From positions 1-5,476 of the forward strand of contig JAISDF010000082.1 in NCBI GenBank assembly GCA_031265025.1: a stretch of DNA of 5,476 bases. Direction: 5' to 3'. Made by a program: the position numbers and the translations under genes. Position 1 is the first letter of the stretch. Each line of letters starts with the position of its first letter. This DNA comes from Spirochaetaceae bacterium. Lineage in GTDB: Bacteria; Spirochaetota; Spirochaetia; Treponematales; Breznakiellaceae. The notes beneath the pieces are model-generated. The model did no database searches and had not been told where the DNA came from. It saw only the letters and a program-made list of their open reading frames with translations. Below are positions 1 through 5,476 of this stretch, in pieces.

Positions 1-133
1 TACTCCCCCCGGCCAAAAGTTCCGCCGCCGCCTGAACCTGATCCTGTTTGATGTCCAGCCGCGAAGCAGCCCGCTCCACAATCGCGCGCTCATCAAGCGC
101 AAGCGCTTCAATAAATTCCCCGGTGAATTCCAT
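1..133 (-). CDS. tex: Tex-family RNA-binding/transcription accessory protein, N-terminal fragment (cut by window edge)
   Basis: Translating the minus strand from the ATG at 133 gives 44 residues running off the window edge. The segment ASRLDIKQDQVQAAAELLAGGS (residues 23-44) matches the N-terminal Tex pattern, in which a 'lgIk..QV...i.LL..G' helix pair is followed by TIPFIARYRKE. The single remaining base (A) fits the expected Thr codon. Tex proteins are large (about 700-780 residues) cytoplasmic nucleic-acid-binding proteins with helix-hairpin-helix, YqgF-like and C-terminal S1 domains, linked to transcription and RNA metabolism. None of those later domains is visible here. An in-frame ATG at 142 would add three residues (MQN). 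Neither start has a clear Shine-Dalgarno sequence. A TACAAT hexamer (minus strand, 146-141) overlaps the upstream ATG, so if it is a real -10 box, the 133 start is the usable one. The gene lies 66 bp downstream of the co-directional transporter. The family call is from motif recognition on a short fragment. Confidence 0.8.
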   Translation of the reverse strand, partial: MEFTGEFIEALALDERAIVERAASRLDIKQDQVQAAAELLAGGS

Positions 134-160
134 ATTTTGCATTGTATCAGGGGAGACGGC

Positions 161-200
161 AAAAAACTAGCGCGGAAAGGGGGGGCGCTTATGCCGCCCC
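161..200 (-). terminator. Possible intrinsic terminator after the SDF transporter gene
   Basis: Immediately after the transporter stop codon, the minus-strand RNA can form either of two overlapping hairpins. The first is GGGGCG/CGCCCC (200-195 with 187-182) around a 7-nt loop. The second is AGCGC/GCGCT (189-185 with 173-169) around an 11-nt loop, followed two bases later by six T residues (166-161). The second has the stem-plus-U-run layout of a Rho-independent terminator, but its stem is only 5 bp. The first has the stronger stem but no adjacent U run. Termination here would separate the transporter from tex. The assignment is structural inference only. Confidence 0.45.
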
Positions 201-1432
201 TAAATATAATGCCTCGGTTCCTGGTCTTCCTGGAAGCCGCTCATCCTTGCTATGGCGTAGGTTCCCAGAGCGGTGAATATGACATCCAGAAAGGTTCCCA
301 TGGCGATGAGGTAAAAGGCCATGGGTCGTAAGATCAGATAGCCGGCGCCGAAGCCCTGGCCGCCAAAACCGGTGCAGAGTACGGCGAGGGCAGTATGGGC
401 GCCGTCGCCGGGGTGGCGGAACAAAAGGAACGATATGCCTATGGCCCTGAGGGCGACGATGACAATGTCCCTGCCTTCCACGCCGAGGCTGGAATAGGAT
501 TTAATGATGACGATAAAGGCCATGGCGGCTATCATGGCGCTTCCCGCCCGGCCAAAACTGGTAAAGAGGGTTATGATAACCGTATTGGCCCGTCTTCTGA
601 CGCCGAGGTTTTCCCGGGTGTGCCTGAACAAAACCGGCAGGGTAAAGTTCATGTCGCCGGAAAAAAAGGCGGTGATGGCGGCCCCCAGGGAACCGTAGAG
701 TATTTTCCAGGGATTGGTCTTTGGCCGCAAAAGGTAGAGGAAGGCCGGGAGTATGGCAAAGCCCAGAACCATGCTGAAAATACCGATGAGGAGCAGCAGG
801 TCCCTGAAATCGGCCCTGAGCGCCTCCCTGAACCGGAACGACCAGTAGGCCCCAAGGATTATGATGATAAGCCCGAGGATTTCAGAAAAAAACGAAGCTA
901 TATGATAGAAAATACGGGACAGTGAATCCACCAGGGCGATTACCGGCTTTGTATAGTTCCGGTCATAGGAAAGGCCCATGCCCAGGAAAAAGGCCAGCAC
1001 GGCGACGGGGAGCAGGTAGAGCCCGGACTGCCCAAGAACAGAGAGCATATTTGAAGGGAAAATATCCTTTACGGCGTCGCTTAAATAGAGGGATATGAGT
1101 TCCTGCTGTTCGGCCATTGAGATGCGGATTCTTGTCCGGGAAAAAACAAAGATAACAAGTATCCCCAGGGAAACCATAAAGACCGTTCCCGCGAGGATAA
1201 AGGCAAGGGTTTTCAGGACCAGGCCCCAGAGGCGGTTGTCCTGTCTCAGCTCGTAAATCGCTATGGTCAGGGCAAAAAAGAGCATGGGCACGGCGGCGTA
1301 ACGGCCTATCTGTATGGCGAGTTCCTGAAGCCAAAGCACGCCGGACTGTATCAGTTCACTGTCCTCAGGCAGAAGGAAACCCAGGAGTACGCCAAGTATG
1401 GAGCCTATCAGTAATTTAAGCCAAATCTTCAT
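200..1432 (-). CDS. Divergent dicarboxylate/amino acid:cation symporter (SDF/DAACS) family membrane protein
   Basis: This 410-residue inner-membrane protein has the usual SDF family length. Hydrophobic segments lie near residues 3-21, 36-60, 71-97, 133-155, 178-200 and 212-235. They are followed by features resembling re-entrant hairpin 1 (246-267, with the TLPV end at 264-267), TM7 (283-310), hairpin 2 (starting at PGDG, 341-344) and TM8 (366-396). Residues 43-60 (GRYAAVPMLFFALTIAIY) correspond to the family's 'LkMlivPLVFfslv.Gi' segment, and ENLGVRRR (274-281) follows hairpin 1 as in glutamate transporters. The signature motifs are strongly altered. The serine-rich hairpin-1 stretch reads FFSGDMNF, NMDGT of TM7 reads roughly GRAGS (294-298), and the TM8 Asp/Arg/Asn/Asp positions are not conserved. 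Known family members import glutamate, aspartate or C4-dicarboxylates with Na+ or H+, but the substrate and coupling here cannot be assigned. No Shine-Dalgarno sequence precedes the ATG. A promoter sits just upstream (1442-1470). Confidence 0.8.
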   Translation of the reverse strand: MKIWLKLLIGSILGVLLGFLLPEDSELIQSGVLWLQELAIQIGRYAAVPMLFFALTIAIYELRQDNRLWGLVLKTLAFILAGTVFMVSLGILVIFVFSRTRIRISMAEQQELISLYLSDAVKDIFPSNMLSVLGQSGLYLLPVAVLAFFLGMGLSYDRNYTKPVIALVDSLSRIFYHIASFFSEILGLIIIILGAYWSFRFREALRADFRDLLLLIGIFSMVLGFAILPAFLYLLRPKTNPWKILYGSLGAAITAFFSGDMNFTLPVLFRHTRENLGVRRRANTVIITLFTSFGRAGSAMIAAMAFIVIIKSYSSLGVEGRDIVIVALRAIGISFLLFRHPGDGAHTALAVLCTGFGGQGFGAGYLILRPMAFYLIAMGTFLDVIFTALGTYAIARMSGFQEDQEPRHYI

Positions 1433-1441
1433 ATTGTTTTC

Positions 1442-1470
1442 AGCATACTTTAAGCTAAAACCCTAGTCAA
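1442..1470 (-). promoter_or_regulatory. Sigma70-type promoter of the SDF transporter gene
   Basis: On the minus strand, TTGACT (1470-1465; 5 of 6 to consensus) is followed after exactly 17 bp by TATGCT (1447-1442; 4 of 6). The usual 7-base offset puts the start site near 1435, only about 3 nt upstream of the ATG at 1432. The bases between (GAAAACAAT) contain no Shine-Dalgarno sequence, so the transcript would be essentially leaderless. The call rests on motif and spacing alone. Confidence 0.6.
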
Positions 1471-1513
1471 TGAGGGAAAGAACACGAAAATGGCATGGTT
1501 TTTGTGTTTTTCC

Positions 1514-1542
1514 TTGACCTTTGTCCTGTTCTTCCTTATTTT
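1514..1542 (+). promoter_or_regulatory. Sigma70-type promoter of the grpE-dnaK-dnaJ operon
   Basis: TTGACC (1514-1519; 5 of 6 to consensus) and TATTTT (1537-1542; 4 of 6) are separated by 17 bp, and a T-rich stretch lies just upstream (1499-1513). The predicted start is near 1549, giving a grpE leader of about 57 nt that begins immediately before the inverted-repeat cluster at 1552-1586. The housekeeping-type elements suggest that heat control, if any, is by a repressor or by RNA structure rather than by a dedicated sigma32 promoter. That last step is inference. Confidence 0.55.
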
Positions 1543-1551
1543 TTAACAATA

Positions 1552-1586
1552 GGGGAGTTATAAAACTCGAAGCTTATGAGTTCCCC
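1552..1586 (+). repeat. Inverted-repeat cluster in the grpE leader; degenerate CIRCE-like operator or RNA hairpin
   Basis: AACTC (1564-1568) and GAGTT (1578-1582) form an inverted repeat with a 9-nt spacer, the same half-site core ending (CTC/GAG) and spacing as the HrcA operator CIRCE (TTAGCACTC-N9-GAGTGCTAA). By position, the left arm matches 6 of 9 and the right arm 5 of 9 CIRCE bases, so the match is degenerate. A second GAGTT (1555-1559) can pair with the same AACTC across a 4-nt loop. GGGGA (1552-1556) can also pair with TCCCC (1582-1586) to close an outer stem. The element lies directly after the predicted start site and ends 8 bases before the grpE Shine-Dalgarno sequence. It could be an operator, a leader RNA switch, or neither. 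Confidence 0.45.
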
Positions 1587-1605
1587 GGATAATTAGGAAG
1601 TTTTC

Positions 1606-2298
1606 ATGTCGAAACATAGGTCCCACGAGCATAATGCTCAGGAAGAAGTCTGTTCCGCCGCTCCGGGGGAGCAAAATTCAGCGGCAAACCAGGAGTTTCG
1701 CGGCGGCGATACCCCGGAAACGGCGGAGATTCAAACCAATGCCCCTTCGGATGCTTCAGGCGGAACGCCGGCCCCCGAGGAACAAATAGCCTCCCTCAGC
1801 GCAGCCCTGGCCGACCTTAACGATCAGTACCTCAGAAAAGCCGCTGATTTTGAGAATTTCCGCAAGCGCATGAACCGGGAAAAGCAGGACGCCATAGATT
1901 TTGCCAACCAGAACCTTCTTCTTGACCTTATTCCGGTGATTGACGATTTTGAGCGGGCCATAAAGTCCGCCGAAAGTTCCCGTGATTTTGACAGCTTTTA
2001 CGAAGGCATCGGCATGATAGAGAAAAGACTGGTTTCCCAACTGGAAAGCAAATGGGGCCTGGTCCGCTTTGATTCCGCCGGCGCTCCCTTTGATCCGGGC
2101 CGCCATGAGGCCATCATGATGGAAAAAAACGCCGAAGTAACGGAGCCCACGGTGGCCGAGGATTTTCTCAAGGGCTTTTTGCTGAAAGACCGGGTCATAC
2201 GGAGCGCCAAGGTAAAGGTGCTCATGCCCGCGGACAAGGCCCCTGACGGGGCGGAGAGCCCGGACGGGGACAAGGGGGCCGGCGTTTCACAGCAATGA
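1606..2298 (+). CDS. grpE: GrpE, nucleotide exchange factor of DnaK
   Basis: This cytoplasmic co-chaperone (230 residues) acts as a homodimer that opens the DnaK nucleotide-binding cleft, releasing ADP so that ATP can rebind and the client is freed. Residues 1-57 are hydrophilic and low in complexity, rich in Ala, Glu, Asn, Gly and Pro, as in many GrpE N-tails. Residues 58-100 form the long dimerisation helix, including DQYLRKAADFENFRKR (73-88). A helical-bundle region (101-150) includes LIPVIDDFERA. The beta domain (about 151-207) that touches DnaK carries FDPGRHEA (162-169) and the signature KGFLLKDRVIRSAKVKV (189-205). About 22 Asp/Gly-rich residues extend beyond the beta domain. The ATG at 1606 is supported by AGGAAG (1595-1600) at 5-nt spacing. 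It is the first gene of the operon, 65 bp upstream of dnaK, with no hrcA between the promoter and grpE. Confidence 0.97.
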   Translation: MSKHRSHEHNAQEEVCSAAPGEQNSAANQEFRGGDTPETAEIQTNAPSDASGGTPAPEEQIASLSAALADLNDQYLRKAADFENFRKRMNREKQDAIDFANQNLLLDLIPVIDDFERAIKSAESSRDFDSFYEGIGMIEKRLVSQLESKWGLVRFDSAGAPFDPGRHEAIMMEKNAEVTEPTVAEDFLKGFLLKDRVIRSAKVKVLMPADKAPDGAESPDGDKGAGVSQQ

Positions 2299-2340
2299 CG
2301 CAAAGTTACGGTATTTTTAGTATATTTAATATTGAAAGCA

Positions 2341-2346
2341 TATAAT
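2341..2346 (+). promoter_or_regulatory. Possible internal -10 element upstream of dnaK
   Basis: A perfect TATAAT (2341-2346) lies in the AT-rich 65-bp gap between grpE and dnaK. No convincing -35 box is found: at 17-bp spacing the hexamer is TAGTAT, and at 18 bp it is TTAGTA. There is no extended -10 TG. If it is active, the transcript would begin around 2353, inside the dnaK Shine-Dalgarno sequence, which would still keep AGGAG. It may be chance in AT-rich sequence. Confidence 0.25.
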
Positions 2347-2363
2347 GCAGAAAGGAGTCCGTT

Positions 2364-4286
2364 ATGGGAAAGATTATTGGAATAGATTTGGGTACAACCA
2401 ATTCCTGCGTGGCCGTCCTGGAAGGCGGCGAACCGGTGGTAATTCAGAATTCGGAAGGGGGCAGGACAACTCCGTCTATTGTCGGATTCACCAGTAAGGG
2501 CGAGCGGGTTACAGGCCAGCCCGCCAAAAACCAGATGATTACCAATCCCGAAAATACCGTTTATTCCATCAAACGTTTTATGGGCCGCCGTTATTCGGAA
2601 GTGAGCAACGAGATGAAGCGCGTCCCCTACCATGTGGTGGAACAGGGCGATGATGTGCGGGTTGATATAGATGGCAAGGGTTATTCACCCCAGGAAATTT
2701 CCGCCTTCATACTTCAAAAAATGAAGAAGACCGCCGAGGATTATCTGGGCGAGACGGTGAGCGAGGCGGTCATCACCGTGCCGGCGTATTTTAACGACGC
2801 CCAGAGGCAGGCGACCAAGGACGCGGGCAAGATAGCCGGTCTTGAGGTTAAGCGCATTATCAATGAGCCCACGGCCGCTTCGCTGGCCTTTGGTTTCAAC
2901 AAAGATCAGAAGAAAGAAAAAACCATCGCCGTATACGATCTTGGCGGCGGCACCTTTGATGTTTCCATACTTGAACTAGGCGAAGGCGTATTCGAGGTAA
3001 AGTCAACCAACGGCGATACCCACCTGGGCGGCGATGACTTTGACCTCAAGATACTCGAATGGCTCATCGCCGAATTCAGGAAGGATACCGGCATAGACCT
3101 CGGCCAGGACCGCATGGCCCTCCAGCGTCTGCGGGAAGCCTCGGAAAAGGCCAAGATTGAACTTTCGGCCACGCAGACCACTGAAATCAATCTGCCCTTT
3201 ATCACCGCCGACCAGTCTGGTCCCAAGCATCTGCAGAAATCCCTTTCACGGGCAAAGTTTGAACAAATGGTCAGCGATCTGCTTGAAAGGTCCAAGGAGC
3301 CCTGCAAGAAGGCCCTTGCCGACGCCGCCCTGAACGCGGATCAGATTGACGAAGTTATACTTGTGGGAGGCTCGACAAGAATTCCCGCGGTGCAGCAGAT
3401 AGTCAAGGATCTTTTCAAGAAAGAACCCAACAGGGGAGTCAACCCCGATGAAGCGGTGGCCATAGGCGCCGCCATACAGGGCGGGATATTAGGCGGCGAT
3501 GTCAAGGACGTGCTGCTTCTCGACGTAACGCCCCTTTCCCTGGGCATCGAAACTTTGGGCGGGGTCATGACCAGGCTCATTCCCCGGAACACCACGATTC
3601 CCACCAGGAAGAGCCAGATTTTCTCTACGGCGGCAGACGGCCAGACAGCCGTTTCCATCCAGGTGCTCCAGGGTGAACGCGAAATGGCCAACCAGAACCG
3701 CACCCTGGGCCGCTTTGACCTTGTGGGCATACCCCCCGCGCCCCGGGGAGTACCCCAGATTGAAGTTACCTTCGATATTGACGCCAACGGCATTGTCCAT
3801 GTGTCAGCCAAAGATTTGGGTACGGGCAAGGAACAGAAGATACGCATTGAAAGTTCTTCGGGCCTGAACGACCAGGACATAGACCGCATGGTCAAGGAAG
3901 CAGAGCTTCATGCCGAGGAAGACAAAAAAGAAAAGGAAAAGGCCGAGGCCCGCAATGAAGCGGACACCATGATCTACAGCACCGAGAAGAACATCAAGGA
4001 CCTCGGCGACAAGGTCAATGCCGCCGACAAGGGAAAGGCCGAGGAAGCCATAGCCCAGCTCAAGCAGGCCCTGGAATCAGGCGACGCCGAGGCCATCAAG
4101 GGCAAGACCGAAGCGCTCAAACAGGTTTCGTACAAGATTGCCGAAGAGGTATACGCCAAGCAGCAGAGCCAGGCGGGTCCGGGCCAACAGGATACGGGAA
4201 ACCCCGGTCCTTCACAGGACAGCGGTCCCAAAACCAAGAGCGCCGAGGATGTGGACTACGAAGTCGTTGACGACGACAAGAAATAG
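2364..4286 (+). CDS. dnaK: DnaK, Hsp70 chaperone
   Basis: This is a full-length (640-residue) cytoplasmic ATP-dependent chaperone. The nucleotide-binding domain (about 1-380) has the three Hsp70 signatures: IDLGTTNS (7-14), DLGGGTFDVSIL (192-203) and ILVGGSTRIPAVQ (332-344). Catalytic residues corresponding to E. coli K70, E171, T199 and D201 appear as K70, E168, T197 and D199. The interdomain linker VKDVLLLDVTPLSLGIET (380-397) leads into the substrate-binding beta sandwich (about 395-500), containing VLQGERE and NPAPRG-like PPAPRG (457-462). The helical lid (about 501-600) is rich in Lys and Glu. A disordered Gln/Gly/Pro/Ser tail ends in DVDYEVVDDDKK, the acidic DnaK-type terminus. AAAGGAG (2351-2357), six bases before the ATG, is a strong ribosome-binding site. 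The protein closely resembles treponemal DnaK from memory. It works with the adjacent GrpE and DnaJ, and I see no missing key residue. Confidence 0.99.
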   Translation: MGKIIGIDLGTTNSCVAVLEGGEPVVIQNSEGGRTTPSIVGFTSKGERVTGQPAKNQMITNPENTVYSIKRFMGRRYSEVSNEMKRVPYHVVEQGDDVRVDIDGKGYSPQEISAFILQKMKKTAEDYLGETVSEAVITVPAYFNDAQRQATKDAGKIAGLEVKRIINEPTAASLAFGFNKDQKKEKTIAVYDLGGGTFDVSILELGEGVFEVKSTNGDTHLGGDDFDLKILEWLIAEFRKDTGIDLGQDRMALQRLREASEKAKIELSATQTTEINLPFITADQSGPKHLQKSLSRAKFEQMVSDLLERSKEPCKKALADAALNADQIDEVILVGGSTRIPAVQQIVKDLFKKEPNRGVNPDEAVAIGAAIQGGILGGDVKDVLLLDVTPLSLGIETLGGVMTRLIPRNTTIPTRKSQIFSTAADGQTAVSIQVLQGEREMANQNRTLGRFDLVGIPPAPRGVPQIEVTFDIDANGIVHVSAKDLGTGKEQKIRIESSSGLNDQDIDRMVKEAELHAEEDKKEKEKAEARNEADTMIYSTEKNIKDLGDKVNAADKGKAEEAIAQLKQALESGDAEAIKGKTEALKQVSYKIAEEVYAKQQSQAGPGQQDTGNPGPSQDSGPKTKSAEDVDYEVVDDDKK

Positions 4287-4313
4287 ACTTGTTCGGAAAC
4301 TGGGGATGCTATT

Positions 4314-5438
4314 GTGGCGAAGCGTGACTACTACGATGTCCTGGGGGTGCCAAAAGACGCCTCCAAGGATGATATAAAAAAGGCATACCGGCGTCTCGCG
4401 ATTCAATACCATCCTGACAAGAATCCGGGCAACAAGGAAGCTGAGGAGAAATTCAAGGCGGCTACCGAGGCCTATGAGGTTCTCTCCGATGACAACAAAC
4501 GCCCGGCCTATGACCAGTTCGGCTTTGCCGGAGTTGAGGGCATGGGGCCGGGCAACGCCCAGGACTTTGCCTCGGCCTTCCACGGTTTTGAGGATATATT
4601 CGGCGGTGATTTTTCCGGTATCTTTGACACCTTTTTCGGCGGCTCCTCCCGCAGGGCCTCGGGCCGGGGCGGTGTACGCCAGGGCGACAATCTCCGCTAT
4701 GACATTGAGATTCCCTTTAAGGACGCGGTCTTCGGGTCCAAGGTAGAAATCCAGTACAGCCGTAATGAGTCCTGTTCGTCCTGTAACGGTTCGGGCGCCT
4801 CCAACGGGACAGGAGGGCGCAAGGTGTGTCCTTCCTGCCAGGGGACCGGCCAGATACGGCGCAGCCAGGGCTTCTTTTCGATATCAACCCCCTGTTCCAC
4901 CTGCGGCGGCGAAGGCTATGTGATTGAACATCCCTGCCCCGAATGCGGCGGTACGGGAACGAGAAAAAAGCGCCAGAAGATTATGGTTACCATTCCTTCG
5001 GGCGTGGAAAACGGCAAGCGGGTGGTGATTCCCAAGCAGGGAGATGCCGGTCCCAACGGCGGGCCTCCTGGCGACCTGTATGTGTTTATACGGGTAAAAC
5101 CCCACGAATATTTTGAACGGGACGGCCTTGATCTTTACTGCGCTGTTCCCATATCCATAACCCAGGCCGCCCTGGGCGCCGAGATTCAAATTCAAACCCT
5201 GGAAGGAAAAACAATCAAAATAAAAATTCCCTCCGGCATACAAAACGGCAAGATGCTCCGTATCCGCGACGAGGGCGTTCCCTCTTCGGGCAGGCGGGGA
5301 AATCTCCACATCAAACTTATGGTACAGATACCGGCCAAACTTTCAAAGCGGGGCAGGGAACTCATGGAAGAACTTGCCAAAATTGAAGGCGACGAGAAAA
5401 CCCCCAGGCTCATTCCCCTTTCGGAACTTTCAAGGTAG
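4314..5438 (+). CDS. dnaJ: DnaJ, type I Hsp40 co-chaperone
   Basis: This 374-residue protein binds unfolded clients, passes them to DnaK and stimulates its ATPase. The J domain (about 5-69) has the essential HPD at 33-35. A Gly/Phe-rich region (about 70-123) includes FEDIFGGDF. The zinc-binding region carries four CxxCxGxG repeats at 154-161, 172-179, 194-201 and 208-215, so both zinc sites are complete. The C-terminal client-binding beta domains (about 216-345) include VTIPSGVENG and the second copy IKIPSGIQNG. All domains of a canonical type I DnaJ are present. The start is GTG at 4314, chosen because it gives the classic AKRDYYDVLGV N-terminus. GGGGA (4302-4306) lies 7 nt upstream. A Pro at position 64 replaces the more usual Ala in the 'KRaaYDQFG' segment. 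The gene starts 27 bp after dnaK and is co-transcribed with it. Confidence 0.98.
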   Translation: MAKRDYYDVLGVPKDASKDDIKKAYRRLAIQYHPDKNPGNKEAEEKFKAATEAYEVLSDDNKRPAYDQFGFAGVEGMGPGNAQDFASAFHGFEDIFGGDFSGIFDTFFGGSSRRASGRGGVRQGDNLRYDIEIPFKDAVFGSKVEIQYSRNESCSSCNGSGASNGTGGRKVCPSCQGTGQIRRSQGFFSISTPCSTCGGEGYVIEHPCPECGGTGTRKKRQKIMVTIPSGVENGKRVVIPKQGDAGPNGGPPGDLYVFIRVKPHEYFERDGLDLYCAVPISITQAALGAEIQIQTLEGKTIKIKIPSGIQNGKMLRIRDEGVPSSGRRGNLHIKLMVQIPAKLSKRGRELMEELAKIEGDEKTPRLIPLSELSR

Positions 5439-5476
5439 AGACAAAAAAGTTCTTTCAAAATTTCAAATTTGAAAAG
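5424..5476 (+). repeat. Inverted repeats at the 3' end of dnaJ; possible weak or incomplete terminator
   Basis: GAACTTT (5424-5430) and AAAGTTC (5446-5452) form a 7-bp stem whose 15-nt loop contains the dnaJ stop codon, followed by TTT. A perfect 14-bp palindrome, TTTCAAATTTGAAA (5461-5474), follows, preceded by an extra copy of TTTCAAA (5453-5459). All stems are AT-rich and none has a classic U run within the window. The window ends here, so a better terminator or further operon genes may lie beyond. Confidence 0.3.

Noticed and set aside
395..925. 176-codon open frame on the plus strand opposite the transporter gene
   Set aside because: Its translation is hydrophilic, rich in Gly, Glu, Asp and Pro, and matches no family I recognise. 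It lies wholly antisense to a convincing membrane protein and has no promoter or ribosome-binding site that I can support.
2299..2363. AT-rich grpE-dnaK gap as a terminator or attenuator
   Set aside because: No GC-rich stem is present. The only inverted repeats are tiny (GCAT-ATA-ATGC, AATATT) and there is no U run after a stem.
1998..2633. 211-codon minus-strand open frame spanning the grpE-dnaK junction
   Set aside because: It is antisense to two strongly conserved genes, has no recognisable domain, and is explained by the GC-rich codon usage of the opposite strand.
3341..3895. 184-codon minus-strand open frame inside dnaK
   Set aside because: Long antisense frames opposite dnaK are a well-known artefact of its codon pattern. 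The translation is Ser/Thr/Pro-rich with no motif.
4138..4377. 79-codon plus-strand frame overlapping the end of dnaK and the start of dnaJ
   Set aside because: It is an out-of-frame reading of conserved coding sequence with an Arg/Pro-rich product. Only its internal ATG at 4306 was kept, as a low-interest junction observation.

Overview
This window looks like ordinary chromosomal housekeeping DNA from a spirochaete, most likely a Treponema-type organism of moderately high GC, such as the termite-gut group. That placement rests on how closely the DnaK protein agrees with remembered treponemal DnaK sequences. It is a recollection, not a search.

Layout: the left third is on the minus strand. 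At the very edge (1-133) lies the 5' end of a gene whose 44 visible residues match the N-terminus of Tex-type RNA-binding S1 proteins. Upstream of it on the same strand is a complete membrane transporter gene (200-1432) of the dicarboxylate/amino acid:cation symporter (SDF) fold, with strongly altered substrate and ion motifs. A 173-bp divergent intergenic region (1433-1605) carries a well-spaced sigma70-type promoter in each direction, plus an inverted-repeat cluster just downstream of the predicted heat-shock transcript start. The right two thirds are on the plus strand and hold the chaperone operon grpE (1606-2298), dnaK (2364-4286) and dnaJ (4314-5438). All three are full length with intact signature motifs. 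The window ends 38 bp past dnaJ in AT-rich sequence with small inverted repeats.

The three plus-strand genes form the Hsp70 cycle. DnaJ delivers unfolded clients and stimulates DnaK ATP hydrolysis, DnaK holds the client, and GrpE exchanges ADP for ATP so that the client is released. The transporter and tex are functionally unrelated neighbours.

I see no mobile element, CRISPR array, RNA gene or clearly novel system. The points most worth a second look are the rewritten binding motifs of the SDF protein, a degenerate CIRCE-like repeat with exact 9-nt spacing in the grpE leader, and promoter positions that predict a nearly leaderless transporter mRNA.
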